From Jaapia argillacea MUCL 33604 (Eukaryota; Basidiomycota; Agaricomycetes; Jaapiales; Jaapiaceae), in contig KL197716.1 of assembly GCA_000697665.1 (NCBI GenBank), positions 1 to 52,656 on the forward strand: DNA of 52,656 bases. Reading direction: 5' to 3'. Shown here one piece after another: positions 35,549 through 46,528 of this stretch (position 1 is its first letter; every line of letters starts with the position of its first letter). Position numbers and translations under genes: made by a program. The notes under the pieces were generated by a model. The model saw only the letters and a list, made by a program, of their open reading frames with translations, did no database searches and was not told the origin of the DNA.

Positions 35549-37471
35549 ATGCCAATATCAAGGATCTTTATTGCACAGGTATCAGCCCTCTGGGCCTCAG
35601 TTTGGTTCTTGATCGCCATCGCCGTCGTCACGGCGCTCTCTTACTACTATCGCGCCGACTGCATTTTTGAATCATCCTCCAGTCTTCTCGTGAACACACG
35701 TACCACTTGTTCAATCCCGGAGGACATCTCGCGATTTGTTCTCCAGTATTCCAGCTATCTTCAATCCACCCATACCATCATCTTGCAGGTCATCGCGTCA
35801 CTCTCGTTGCTCACCTTCCATCCCTTCCTTTTGGGGGAGACATGGGCTCTGCTGGACACAGCACGCCCATCACTTCGGGTCTTGGAAGGTGCCATAGGGT
35901 TGGCTAATTCACCTCGGTTACCTCAGGGTATCTCATTGGCATGGGCCTCTAAATCCCTCTCGTTACCAATTTTTTTCGTGACACTCGTGGGGTTGCTTTC
36001 GCTCGCTTCCCCACTTGCTGTCTCATCGATTTATCGTTCGCATACGGGTCCATTCGACGCACCACTCTACTTCACGTGTGGAGGAGGGATCGGACCGGCT
36101 CTTCCTACGACCTTCAACTCTACGTACACCCGAATCGACGCTGGAGTTACCGTTGGGCGCGACATCATCGCTGCCAAGTCGATTGGGCTTCTTTCGGGCA
36201 ATGCTACGTCTCCCTTTGGGTACGGACCTTTTCTCACGGAGGATCAAATAAGACAGGTGGGTAGTTGAGATCACTTAAGCTTGTAGTGTGCGAGTTTGGC
36301 TTACTCTTCCATATATTTATAGGTTTGGAACATCCGGAGGCGCGACGCAGTAGCCTACATGGATGTCGATTGCGGTAGCTCGGCTCCGCAGCGTATCTCT
36401 CAATTCCCCTTCTCAATCTCATCCGGCTACTGGGCCGCCGGATATGGACAGCCGGGATACATCAATATCGCTGGCATTCCCGATGAAATCACCAACGACC
36501 CCATGCTCTCTTCGACATACATAAATGCCACATCCGTCATCTCGCCTGGATTGGTCGAGACTACATCGACTGTGGTCTTCTTCGCTGCGAACGGCACCAT
36601 CGAGGGATCTCAGCAACAAATACAGTCTACGAATCCTTCCTCCAGAATTCGGAGTATCGATGTTTTGGTATGCACTAGCACCGTGCGATTACAGATTTGC
36701 GATTGTGATATCATCCGTGGCTTCGTCGAGAGCTGTGTACCAGCAGATCCTAACTCCATCCCCAATATCACCTCCAGTACGACTGGTGGATTCGATCAAT
36801 ACCTTTCGTCGCCAACCAATCTGGGGATCGCCTTGAGCGCCGTTCCCGTCCTGATGGCATATAATCGATTCGGCGCCCTGCCAGAATTTATTCCCATCAC
36901 CCAGAAACTCATTGACGAAGGTTTACCTCCGCTTTCTTGGCTCACGGAGGGTACATCTCTGCAACCCTTCTACCACATCCCTCTCAGTTATATCACCGAT
37001 GTCATGTTCGACTTTGCGATGAAGGGGATGATCCAGGGTCTGCTCACCAATTATGGACGACACTCGACTTCGCCTGGATCACTAACCAGCGTGTTTGGAA
37101 CGTCCCAATTGTGGTTGCAGTTCACGATTATTGGGGTAGCGTTCTGTTGCGCACTGACGGCAACCATTCTATCCACGATCCCAGCTCATTCCCGTCGAGC
37201 TGTGGAGTTGGATTTGGCTCGTACATTGGCGATATCGAGGGACCCGCAGCTGGACATAGTGTTTGGGGTCTATGCGGATAGAACGATTGAGATCCCTGAG
37301 GAAGTTGGGGATATGAAAGTTGGGTATGGTCGTGATCCTAGGAATGGACGGTGGGCGTTGAAGGTGGGGCAGGGGCATGATGCGCAGACGAGAAGCTATT
37401 ACTCCGATGTTCCAGGGAGGTTTCCGCAGAATCGTTTATCAGGACAAGGTGTGATTTGGCCTACTAGGTAG
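35549..37471 (+). CDS. Membrane protein with large non-membrane domain, function unknown (618 aa)
   Basis: Exons 35549..36256 and 36323..37471 give 618 aa. Helices appear at about residues 8-32 (VSALWASVWFLIAIAVVTAL), 75-95 (HTIILQVIASLSLLTFHPFL), 133-155 (LPIFFVTLVGLLSLASPLAV) and about 520-545 (LWLQFTIIGVAFCCALTATI). Between the third and fourth lies a domain of about 365 residues with several N-x-S/T sites and Cys residues (FTCGGG, VDCGSS, CDCDIIRGFVESC), as expected of a glycosylated, disulphide-bonded outer domain. A basic cytosolic tail follows. I do not recognise the family by name. The start is the first ATG in frame; an extra upstream exon is possible. Confidence 0.65.
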
Positions 37472-40014
37472 GAATGTCGTATTACTTGATATGACTCTTT
37501 GAAGGAGGACTTTATTTGCAGCCTCACATGCATACATCCTGTCGTGTTTTGTATTGTATGATAAGTTTCGGTAGACAAGCTCCGACTTTTAGTGACTATC
37601 TTGGATCGCAAAGGATCGTAAAATCGAGACCTTACCATCCAAGATGTCGCTAGAAGGCTGCCTATGCAAGATTGAGTCAATATATATTCAATGACATCCG
37701 ATTAGAACGACACAAGGAAAGGAAGAATAGAGAGAGACGGAACAGTAGGCGACTCGGTATCGGTTCATCGTGTTGAAGGATTGAGATCTCTTTGGCCTGT
37801 TAGTGAGACGAAATAGCGGATTGATGCTGGAGTGGTGGAGTGCAGGGTGGCCAGGATATTGCGGAGAGTAGGCCAGAAGAATCGATTGTGGGGCGAAAGA
37901 ACTTATCCTAGGTGAGGCGAAACTAGAATGAATGGATGGTGGACAACAACGGAGAATAGAGCGACTCACGGATGCAAAATGTGCAGCCTGCCAGGAACAT
38001 TCGCCTTCACATACTACGCCGACATTCTCATGTATAGTGTACAGTAAACTGATTGTTCCAATTATGGGACCTTGTCAGTATAATACACTCCTCCTCCTCC
38101 TCCTCCTCATACTCTTGTGTGTTTTTGCACCCGAGTACGAGTCTCAGTCCCAATCAAGCGATAGAGAACAAGTCAGAAAGTTGATTCCGACTTCGTAATA
38201 TTCAGTTATGCGAGATTCGCACGATGAAAGGACCGAACATTGAAGGGCCAAGACGTATGGGAGTTGGGATCTCTGGGAGTGACTGATGCCTTCCGAGGGG
38301 TGAGAATTCAGGACACTGGACAACAGGCGCCGGTGAAGAGGGTGTATTTCATGATTGGCGTCCAGTTGAACCTGTCAATGATAGTTATGTCAATGAAATT
38401 TAGAATCAAGCGAATGGTCGACCCTATGTACATACCAAGGTGTCGACGTCATCCCGGCTCAATCCCATTCCCTGGGCACCAATCGGTTACAAACTGGACG
38501 AAGGATGAGTGTGAACCAGGAAGCACTCGGCCGCAAAGGGTCAAGCACGATAATTAAGGGTTGACTCATCGAACCTTCCGACACACGCTGTGTGTCGATA
38601 ACAATGTGGGGCTCTGGCGTGGCACGCAGCTTTTTTAAAAACAACAATAAGACCAGTAAATTCGCTGACAATGTCCGAGAGGAACGCATATCATCCGGGG
38701 CGGGCCCCAACTGCTCGTGAAGTTGAGCCTTGAAATCCACCTCGTTGGCTGTCTCCGGTGCGATTGCGCGTCTCGAAATTTCGAACGATTGCTTTAGGCG
38801 ATAGTGGCTCGGACTTGTCGGCCAGAACTAAGCGGTAAAGGTCGTCCAAGACAACCATGGCCTGGCGATCAGCATCAGAAAGTCTGCCACCTCGCGGCGA
38901 CTCAAGTGAACACCGCACAAGCGCCGCGTCGAACTTCAAGTTCAACTTGCACTCGTCTCAACCTCGATACACAACCAGACGGGATCCAACGTAGTGGCAA
39001 CATCACTCGCTTTTTGGCTAGTGGCCTCTGAGTTCTGCAATCGGCGTTTGTTAACTCTCCATTGGTCTCGTCAGTACATTATCTCCAAGCCCAATCTGCG
39101 GCCCGGGGGGTCTCCGCCCACCCCAAGTGACCTCCCCGCCGCTGGGTTGATTTCCCGTCCGACTAGAAGACCCTATAAGGTGAGCCTTTTCGTTGGACTG
39201 ACAAATTGAAGGCCCCCGACCCTCGTAGTGTGGAATCCTTTCACGTAAATGGAATGCTACTGATATGCATGAGGGTCTTGACTTGCGGTTAGTTGGCTTG
39301 CACTCTTACGGTCTTACATGTTCCTGATTACCTTCTTTACTTCTTCTCATGGTTTTTCAGCAGCTTACAAAATTATCTCTGGAACGTCAACCGGGAGACA
39401 CCTAGGCTTTCCTCGATCAGTGACGGCAACCGTGAAAGCAGCAATTACTGATGCCTATACATTTTTAGAATTTCGCCGCGGTGACGGAAGGGCCGGGTAC
39501 GCTCTTAGGGTGCTGTCTCCTCTAGTAGGTTGCTCTGCTGATACCCAACTGATTCCTCTATGTTCTCATGAAATTCAATTAGTCCCTCTTGCCGTCAACA
39601 ATACTGCGAGACATCGCAAATAGCTCTCGGAGGCCGTACTATGATTCTTAAGCCTGAACTCCTATGGCCTCTTTTCGGCCATTTCTTCTCTTCGTATTAC
39701 CACGATTTTCAACTTCACAATCAGGTTGACCTGGCGAGAAGCGTCCCGCGGACCTTCAATGCAATTTAGCGATTTCGGGCACATGCCAAGATTCCTGTAC
39801 TGGACATAAATGCACCAAGTGGATACGACTTTCGACATTGCGTCGGGCGCCGGGGTCATACTGTATGTCGCTATTTTTTTTCTATTTCATCTCAATCTCG
39901 TTGATTATTTGAGCCCTCGTACCGTCTCCCCAATTTATGTTCACCATTCACCCTGGTCTCGAACCTTTCATTTGAAACACCCTTTTGTCATTTGGCCGCT
40001 GCGTTGCTGTGACA
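37472..40014. other. Intergenic region, no confident gene
   Basis: Minus-strand frames at 38459-38945 contain coding-like stretches (DRQAMVVLDDLYRLVLADKS and, in another frame, TANEVDFKAQLHEQLGPAP) that would need a frame change to join, suggesting a decayed gene. A perfect hairpin (8-bp stem CGACACAC, loop GCT) lies at 38579-38597. The last bases before 40015 resemble the upstream flank of the 7312 gene. Confidence 0.4.
38088..38108. repeat. CTC microsatellite, seven units
   Basis: There are seven uninterrupted CTC triplets in intergenic DNA, with no ORF of interest across them. Confidence 0.85.
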
Positions 40015-41784
40015 ATGAGTGAGGACTCGTCCGTTCAATTGCTAGGTAACATCGAGCTCAGCAGACTGTGTCGAGGTAAGTGACGTCCTATTAAGAAAAT
40101 GATGACGCGGGGAGCTTCGTTTAACGTTTGATCGGGCCTCCTTTTATAGTTTCTGCGACTGTCATTGCATTGTACGATCATGGTGAGATAGATCATCCAG
40201 AGTCGTCGTCTATGGTCGATGAAATTCGTCTTTCGAAAGGAATCTGCTTGAATCAAGAGGTTCGGGGACCGGTTTCCCCCTCGTTTGCTGGCGCTGAGCT
40301 CTTCTCTATAGACGAATCTGATCTGGGTTCACTAAATTCTATCCTGGTTGACTACGGGCCCACTGATCGGATTTCTAGAAACAGCAACGGTCAGTGGCTA
40401 CGGCTCTCTATATCATGGTGAGCACGTTATGTGATATCGCTGTTGGTCAGGTCTGATTGTTATACCTGCTTCGGTAGACGCGATATGTCGGGAATCTCCT
40501 TGTAATGTGAGTCTTCCTTCAAATAGTAGACAATTTGACTCATACTTCATTATTTAGCGCCAACCTTTTCCGTACGTCCACCACCCTGCTCAGGCTCGTC
40601 TCCTAGATGTCGATTGATTTGGTATCTTTGCAGTGGTAATGTTAGACCTTCATACTGACAAAGTGAGCTCTTTCGACCTCCAACGTTTCAGCTCACGTAT
40701 TCACAGGACGATTAGGCGTGCGTATATCCGAGCGTTTTCTTTGTCGAAAATTTCAATATACGAAGCTATCTGTTTGGCGAATAGATGTCGGTGCTTTCGT
40801 TTGGGAAACGTGTCGGTGTGCTAAACTCTTTCTCGCATCTCCTCACAGGTGTCCGTTTGATGATGTTCCAGGGATCCGCTGCGATCGCCCCAGTTTATGT
40901 AGTCCAAGGTCCACTGTCCCGCTCACCACGGCTGTCATGCTGACTCACTATCTCGCCTAGTAATTCTACAATTCCGGCTCTATGCGATCTACGACCGTTC
41001 TCGATGGATAGCCATCCTCATGTTCTCCCTCTTCGTCATCCAAATAATCTTTGCAATGGTCTTTTCCTTATACGACATTACGAGTTTACGAGGTTTGCTC
41101 CCACCCTGAACCCTCACCCTTCTTCACTTCATACACTCACATGCCCAATTCATCCGCAGCCATATCCCAGAATTTTGACATATTCGACGTTTGCGTGGTA
41201 ACCCATATACCGAGATTCTCCTGTGCAACGTGGATTTGCGTCATGGCTTTTGAAGCGGTTCTTTTCCTACTGGCTCTTTGGAAAGTGATTTTGAGAGTTA
41301 TGAAAACCAGGGAACGGTGGAGGAAGGGGCTTGTCGCCGATATTTTGCTCCGGGATAATTTATTATATTTCCTCGTGTGAGTGTTCTCGCCGTCATCGCG
41401 TCATCTCCAATCTGCTATCGCGGTGTTGAACGACAATCTCATTAGGGCGTCAACGACATACATCTTGACAGCAATATCCATATTGGCACTCCCCGTTCGT
41501 TCTTCCCATCTTCCCATCACCCTTCCACTCATACTCACCCACCGACTTACCGACTTTTCTTTTGCCCACCAAAGACCATATGGTTAGAAATATTCGGCAG
41601 TTATTCAACGGTCATCTCGTGTACGCTCGGCTCGAGGCTCATACTCAACATTCGAGGAGCTTCGTACCGACATCAGGAGATCGATACGGAGCATGTAGAT
41701 TATGAGTTGCAGAATTTGGGTTCGCTGAGAGATGTGTGGTTGTTGAGCGGTCTTGAGATGCCCGGCCACGAGGGGGAGGTTTAG
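40015..41784 (+). CDS. DUF6533-type multipass membrane protein (copy C)
   Basis: It starts MSEDSSVQLLGNIELSRLCR, matching copy B at 7312. After splicing come VSATVIALYDH, GICLNQE, a 15-nt exon at 40312-40326 (TNLIW in place of VELIW), KQQRSVATALYIM, TRYVGNLLV, MMFQGSAAIAPVYVVQ, VILQFRLYAIYDRSRWIAIL, FSCATWICVMAFEAVLFLL, DILLRDNLLYFLV and STVISCTLGSRLILNIRGAS, with a tail ending HEGEV. Relative to copy B, a segment after LYDH's preceding exon (VGLTLGRTSLV) and the CYWLTCILHL exon are missing or unrecognisable (40560-40850), so the gene may be partly degraded. Function unknown; probably a seven-helix membrane protein. Confidence 0.65.
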
Positions 41785-44726
41785 TCTTGATGTAGGGGAT
41801 TGTCATCTTGCTTCGTTACGAATATAACGATCGACTCGCATTAGTTCGGTATGGAGGATATACACTAATTTTTCCTTGGGTGGTATGGACGCTCGTGGCA
41901 AGTCCGAAGATATGTGGTATTTCTCTTTATCAACCACGTCGAAGAAACTGAGTTCAATACTAAAATGCAATCCATTTAGTTTACATACGAATACCTGCAC
42001 CCAGCCTCCAATCGCGCACTCCACAAAGACCTAACCCAACACGCTTCGTCGACAGCCGTCGCACCGTCGATGGTGAGTCACAATCAGAGTGGCTTCGGGT
42101 ATGTGAGGGGATGAGAAGTACATGACGGCTCCCCAAGAACGGGGTTCATTACCCATCAGCCTCTTCCAGAATAGGGGTTTAATTGCAAGCGGGGTTAGTT
42201 ACCCAAATACTTACCCAACAATTTCACCACTCATTATCGACTACTCATCGAATCGCCGCCAGGGGTGCTTGATGAGAAGAAGGGGAGGTTAACTGGGTAA
42301 GTTGGTTACTTGAATAAAGAGTTGATAAGCGAATGGGGAATCGAGAGTAGGGAGGATGGCAGTGTAGGAACCATTGCGAAGCGCGCTGAAAATGGTTAGG
42401 GATAGGCTCGATAATAATAGAGTTGGTAGTCAATTGACCGGGTTCATTTACGATATCCCGAACTTCGCAGAAAACCTATCCCAACAGCCACTCGAAGACT
42501 TGACTTTCCCAACGACGTCCATGTGGGCTGTCGCCCAGGGTGGAGGAACGCTCGTTCGCAGCGGGAAGCGTGTTGAGAAAAATGGAGGAATGGTTCGCGA
42601 AGCGCGCGCTAGATAGCGTTAGGCGATGAGAATAGGGTGGACAAGAATAGACTCTAGTACCCAACTTACCACTATATCGGTGCCATTCTTCAACTTGCAC
42701 TTCGCACACAAGACCTAACCCGATACCTACGCCAATCCTTCCCAGACAACTTCACCACTAGCTAATCGCTCAATCACGTTTCGATCACCCATGGATCCGG
42801 CACCATGAGTAGAAGTGGGTGATGAAGTGGATAGATGGGTTAACTTGGGTAAAGAGTTGGCCGGGATCGACAGCGCCATGAATTGTGAATTGTTGCGGTG
42901 AGAATATTGACAATATTGATTTAGGAATGGGATCCCAAGCATGTTTACACGATGCAGCACTCCGGACTGTCCCATCCAAGCGACCCTCCTCTGCGCCTCT
43001 CACGATCCACCACCTCCTACTTTGCTTAGTCGAGACCCATCCCAGACCCAGATCGTCTGACAGGCGCCAAAATGCGAAGTGAGGACAAACGTGGAGCGAG
43101 ATGAGGTAGGGAGGACGAGATAGATGACTATCTGGAGGCCGATAAGGGAGCGGGAGATGAAGCCAAGGTGGGATTTGGGGTAGGAGGGATGGAAGAGGAA
43201 GCTAGGATGTCATGGGTTGTGGGTATGCGGGAGACTGAAATGGAGGTCGCAAGAGGTTAGTTTGGGTGCACGACAACGGAGGGGGGGAGGAACAAACCTT
43301 CGCCAGAGGGGGTATTTCCCCACGGGACCTCTTCTCGTCAGATGTTCGTCGCCCGATAATCGACTCCTTCGTGCGTGTCATCAACGTCATTATCCTTGCC
43401 AACTTCGTCGACCCATTCCGTTCGCGGAGGCGACTCTCTGGCGTAACCCTGACGCTTGAGCACTCATCCTTGCTTCGTCGGTGTTGAGGGCAAGATACAA
43501 GGGCTCGAGTAAGAAGGATACTGGAGGGCCGAGGGGTTTCTGTGGGAGAAAAAGCGCCGCAAAAGACAGAACTCTCAACGTGACCTCTTGCGCGTGTTTT
43601 GAAGAGATCACTGGGTGGGACATATGGATCGGAATACGAAACCCAAGCAAGGGTGTTGCAGAACACGTGGGGAAGAGCCTGCGACGCGAGCTTGAGATGG
43701 TTAAGAGGGGCGAGAGGAGGCTCGATAACAATGGACACACTATCGCGATGCCGGTCGCCTTCAGCCCGCACTTCGCAGAAGACCTTCCCCGACTGCTACA
43801 CCCAATCACTTCCCATCAACTTCACCACTCGCTATTGCCCACCCACTCGGGAGAAGGACATGAGGTGGTGAGGATATTGAGAATGAGGCTGGGGAGACGG
43901 CAACGTGCCGGTGACTACTTGGCAAAGTGTTCGCTGGAGAATGGGGCGAGTAAGGATATTGAGAAGGACGATGGATGAATGAGCTAGGAGCGCGCTAGAT
44001 ATGGATAGAAGGAGTGAGAAGAGATTCAACGACGATCGCGCTGGTAACCAACGTACCTGAACCAAACGGCCGTCCTTCATTCAAGGCAAGATAGCTCGAT
44101 GAACTTTTCCAATTCGACTTGACACCTCACATATACATAAAAAGCCTACCAGTGAAGCTAGGACAGGGACTAGATGATCTTGGACCAGCGGTTGGTCAAA
44201 GAAGCGGGATAATGGGCGATGTTGCGACGTACCATTGAGTTCGCAGATTTCCAAGTCAATTGCCACGAAGTCACCAGGACGTGTCTCCGCACGCACGAAC
44301 TCTACCCACTTGCCGTCGGCGCTCAAGGCAAGCCCTTCTATTGATCAATGGTACATAAAAATCATCTTGATACGGTGACACGGACAGTCGATGGACGAAT
44401 AGGCGGCAGGAAGCGACGACGCGTCGCAGGAGGATGGGCAATGGACCGGGTTCAAATCGTCCGTCTCGGGAGACCATTGTCGGACCCAGTCTGGTTCTAT
44501 AGAATCCCCCTCACATACTACTGCTTACTCGCTCCCAAAACATCAATCTAGCTTTCCTCAATCAGTTAACCTCACCTATTGCCGCCGTTGTCGAAGCGAT
44601 CATACATAACTTCATGCTGGTGGCCGTTGTACATGTGTTGCAGGCTTATCTATGGACGGAGCCCAAGTCCCCCACTTCACCTCCTCGTCCTAGCTGCACC
44701 ATTTCCCAACTCGGTATTTCTTCCAC
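41785..44726. repeat. Gene-free spacer, diverged copy of the 46.5-49.5 kb spacer
   Basis: It contains diverged repeats sharing the words CATGACGGCTCCC, TCATCGAATCGCCGCCAGG, TTACTTGAATAAAG and GCGAAGCGCGCT, followed by blocks built on GATAATAATAGAG.TGG and CTTCGCAGAA.ACCTA.CCCAAC. The same words in the same order lie at 47850-48370. Within the spacer, related blocks recur at about 42375, 42595 and 43850-44040, so the family is also internally repeated. Many ORFs of 60-190 codons run through it on both strands but share no coding signal and follow the repeats. The last 150 bp before 44727 match the flank upstream of 49483. Confidence 0.65.
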
Positions 44727-46528
44727 ATGCAAACCTTTGATCCCGTTGCCTTTGTGCAGAACTTGCAGTTTCTCCGCCTATTCCAAAGTGAGTTCAGAGC
44801 CGAAAGTCACACAGGCGCCTCACGACTATTTTTGCGCCAGTTTCGGGAACCGTTGTCACCATTTACGATCACTGTGAGCGATTACCACCCCTGTGCCTCC
44901 GAACTACCGGAAGCCTAACATTGGCCAGCGATTCTCTTTGACCGAGAGGTTGGCAATGACGTCTCCTTTCCTTTCGAGTTCAACTGAGAATTATTGATGT
45001 CTGACGCGTTAGATCGAGCTTATCTGGGTACGTTATTGGTTTCCTTTGAGTTATCGACTGCTGAACCGGAATATTGGCAGGAGCGTCCAGGAATCATTGC
45101 GAAGACATTCTTTTTCCTGGTACAAGTAATTTCCTCCCCATCATGAACCACTGTTGACCCAGTACAGATTCGATACTGCGGCGATTGCATCATCCTGTAA
45201 GCCTACCATCTGCTCCAGATGATTGATATCATGCCGATGCCCCCGTCCTCCATGCAGCACTATCTTGATCCGTATGTTTATCTCCATATCCGACTGGACC
45301 ACCTTATTGATTTTCAGCCGCCTAGCTTTCCTCACCGAGGTCACCTCGGATAGCGTGAGTCCCTCATCTTATCCCTCATTCGTCTACTCACTTCTGGCGT
45401 TCCCACTCTTGTCAGTCGTGAGTCGAGAATTATTTGTTTTACACCAAGTCACCCCTTTACATATATTGCTCACGCAGATGTTGGTACACGCCTTCGTCCT
45501 TGAAAGTTTGCTAAACTCTCATGTTTCAGGCCATAGCCGTTTTCTGCTGCAAATATGGGCTACCGTCATACCTGTCTGGATTGTGCAAGGTATGCATGTC
45601 GCCTCACCCTTTGAGTGTTATCCCCACGCCTATGGTCATATCTGATATCCGCCTCCAAAGTTATCATGCAGTTTCGAGTCTATGCGTTATATAACCGCGC
45701 AAAATGGGTTCTAGCTCTCACCTTGGCGTGTTTTGTAACCCAACTTGCGACGGTATTAGTTTTTCTCGCCTCGTATCGAGAAGTCCGACGTAAGACTTAC
45801 CTCGCCCACCCTCTTGTCACTTTGTTGATTCGCTAATTTCACCCTTCCCGTTAGTCATCGTAATCAAACTCGATCCCTGGACGAGCTGCATAGTGACGCA
45901 TATGCCACCCGATGCAGTCGGACCGTGGATCTCCGCTATGGCTTTTGAAGGAATCTTGTTTTTTCTGGTGCTCTACAAGACGGTGGTACATTTGTTACGC
46001 CTGAACTATCCTTTGACGAGGAATAGTGTAACCGAGGTTTTACTGAGAGATAACATCTTCTATTTCTTCGTGTTTGTCTCTCCCATTTCCTTTCTCATTC
46101 GATGATCTCGCTCACCACGCGCTTTTCAGCGTATTCTCGATTTATTGTCTGACGGTCCTCGCTTGGTACACTTTCCCCGTGCGTTCCCATACACACCCCA
46201 TTTTCTTCACCGTTTTCGCATCCTTGGACAATTAACACACTCTCCGCCTTAACAGATAATCTGGATCGAGATATTCAGCAATTTGAACGTCACGGCAACC
46301 TGCATACTTGGGTCTCGGCTCATTCTCAATATCAGAGAAGCATCGTATCGATACGAGCAGTGTGTCAACACACAGGAGATCGAATTCCAGTTGAGGCAGT
46401 TGGTGGATGGAATTGAACGAGGAGCCTTGGCTTCGGGCGATGAGCCTATGGAAGGCTTGGCTCGTGGCAGTCGCGATGAGAACAGGGTCGAGACGGACGA
46501 GGGTGAACCACGCCAGGTGGTTGTATAG
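44727..46528 (+). CDS. DUF6533-type multipass membrane protein (copy D)
   Basis: It starts MQTFDPVAFVQNLQFLRLFQ. Spliced exons give ISGTVVTIYDH, SILFDRE, the 15-nt IELIW exon (45013-45027), ERPGIIAKTFFFL, IRYCGDCIIL, TILIRMFISISDWTTLLIF, SGHSRFLLQIWATVIPVWIVQ, VIMQFRVYALYNRAKWVLAL, AVGPWISAMAFEGILFFLVL, EVLLRDNIFYFFVF and NVTATCILGSRLILNIREAS, ending GEPRQVVV. About seven hydrophobic helices are present. It is a close tandem paralogue of copy E. In the exon at about 45478-45590 it is one base shorter than copies A and E between GGTACAC and GGCCAT, so the reading frame differs there. Function unknown; family assignment rests on the YDH..EVELIW N-terminus. Confidence 0.75.

Noticed and set aside
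43202-43978. ORFs of 139-189 codons on both strands
   Set aside because: They lie in the repetitive spacer, overlap each other on both strands and lack splice or motif support.
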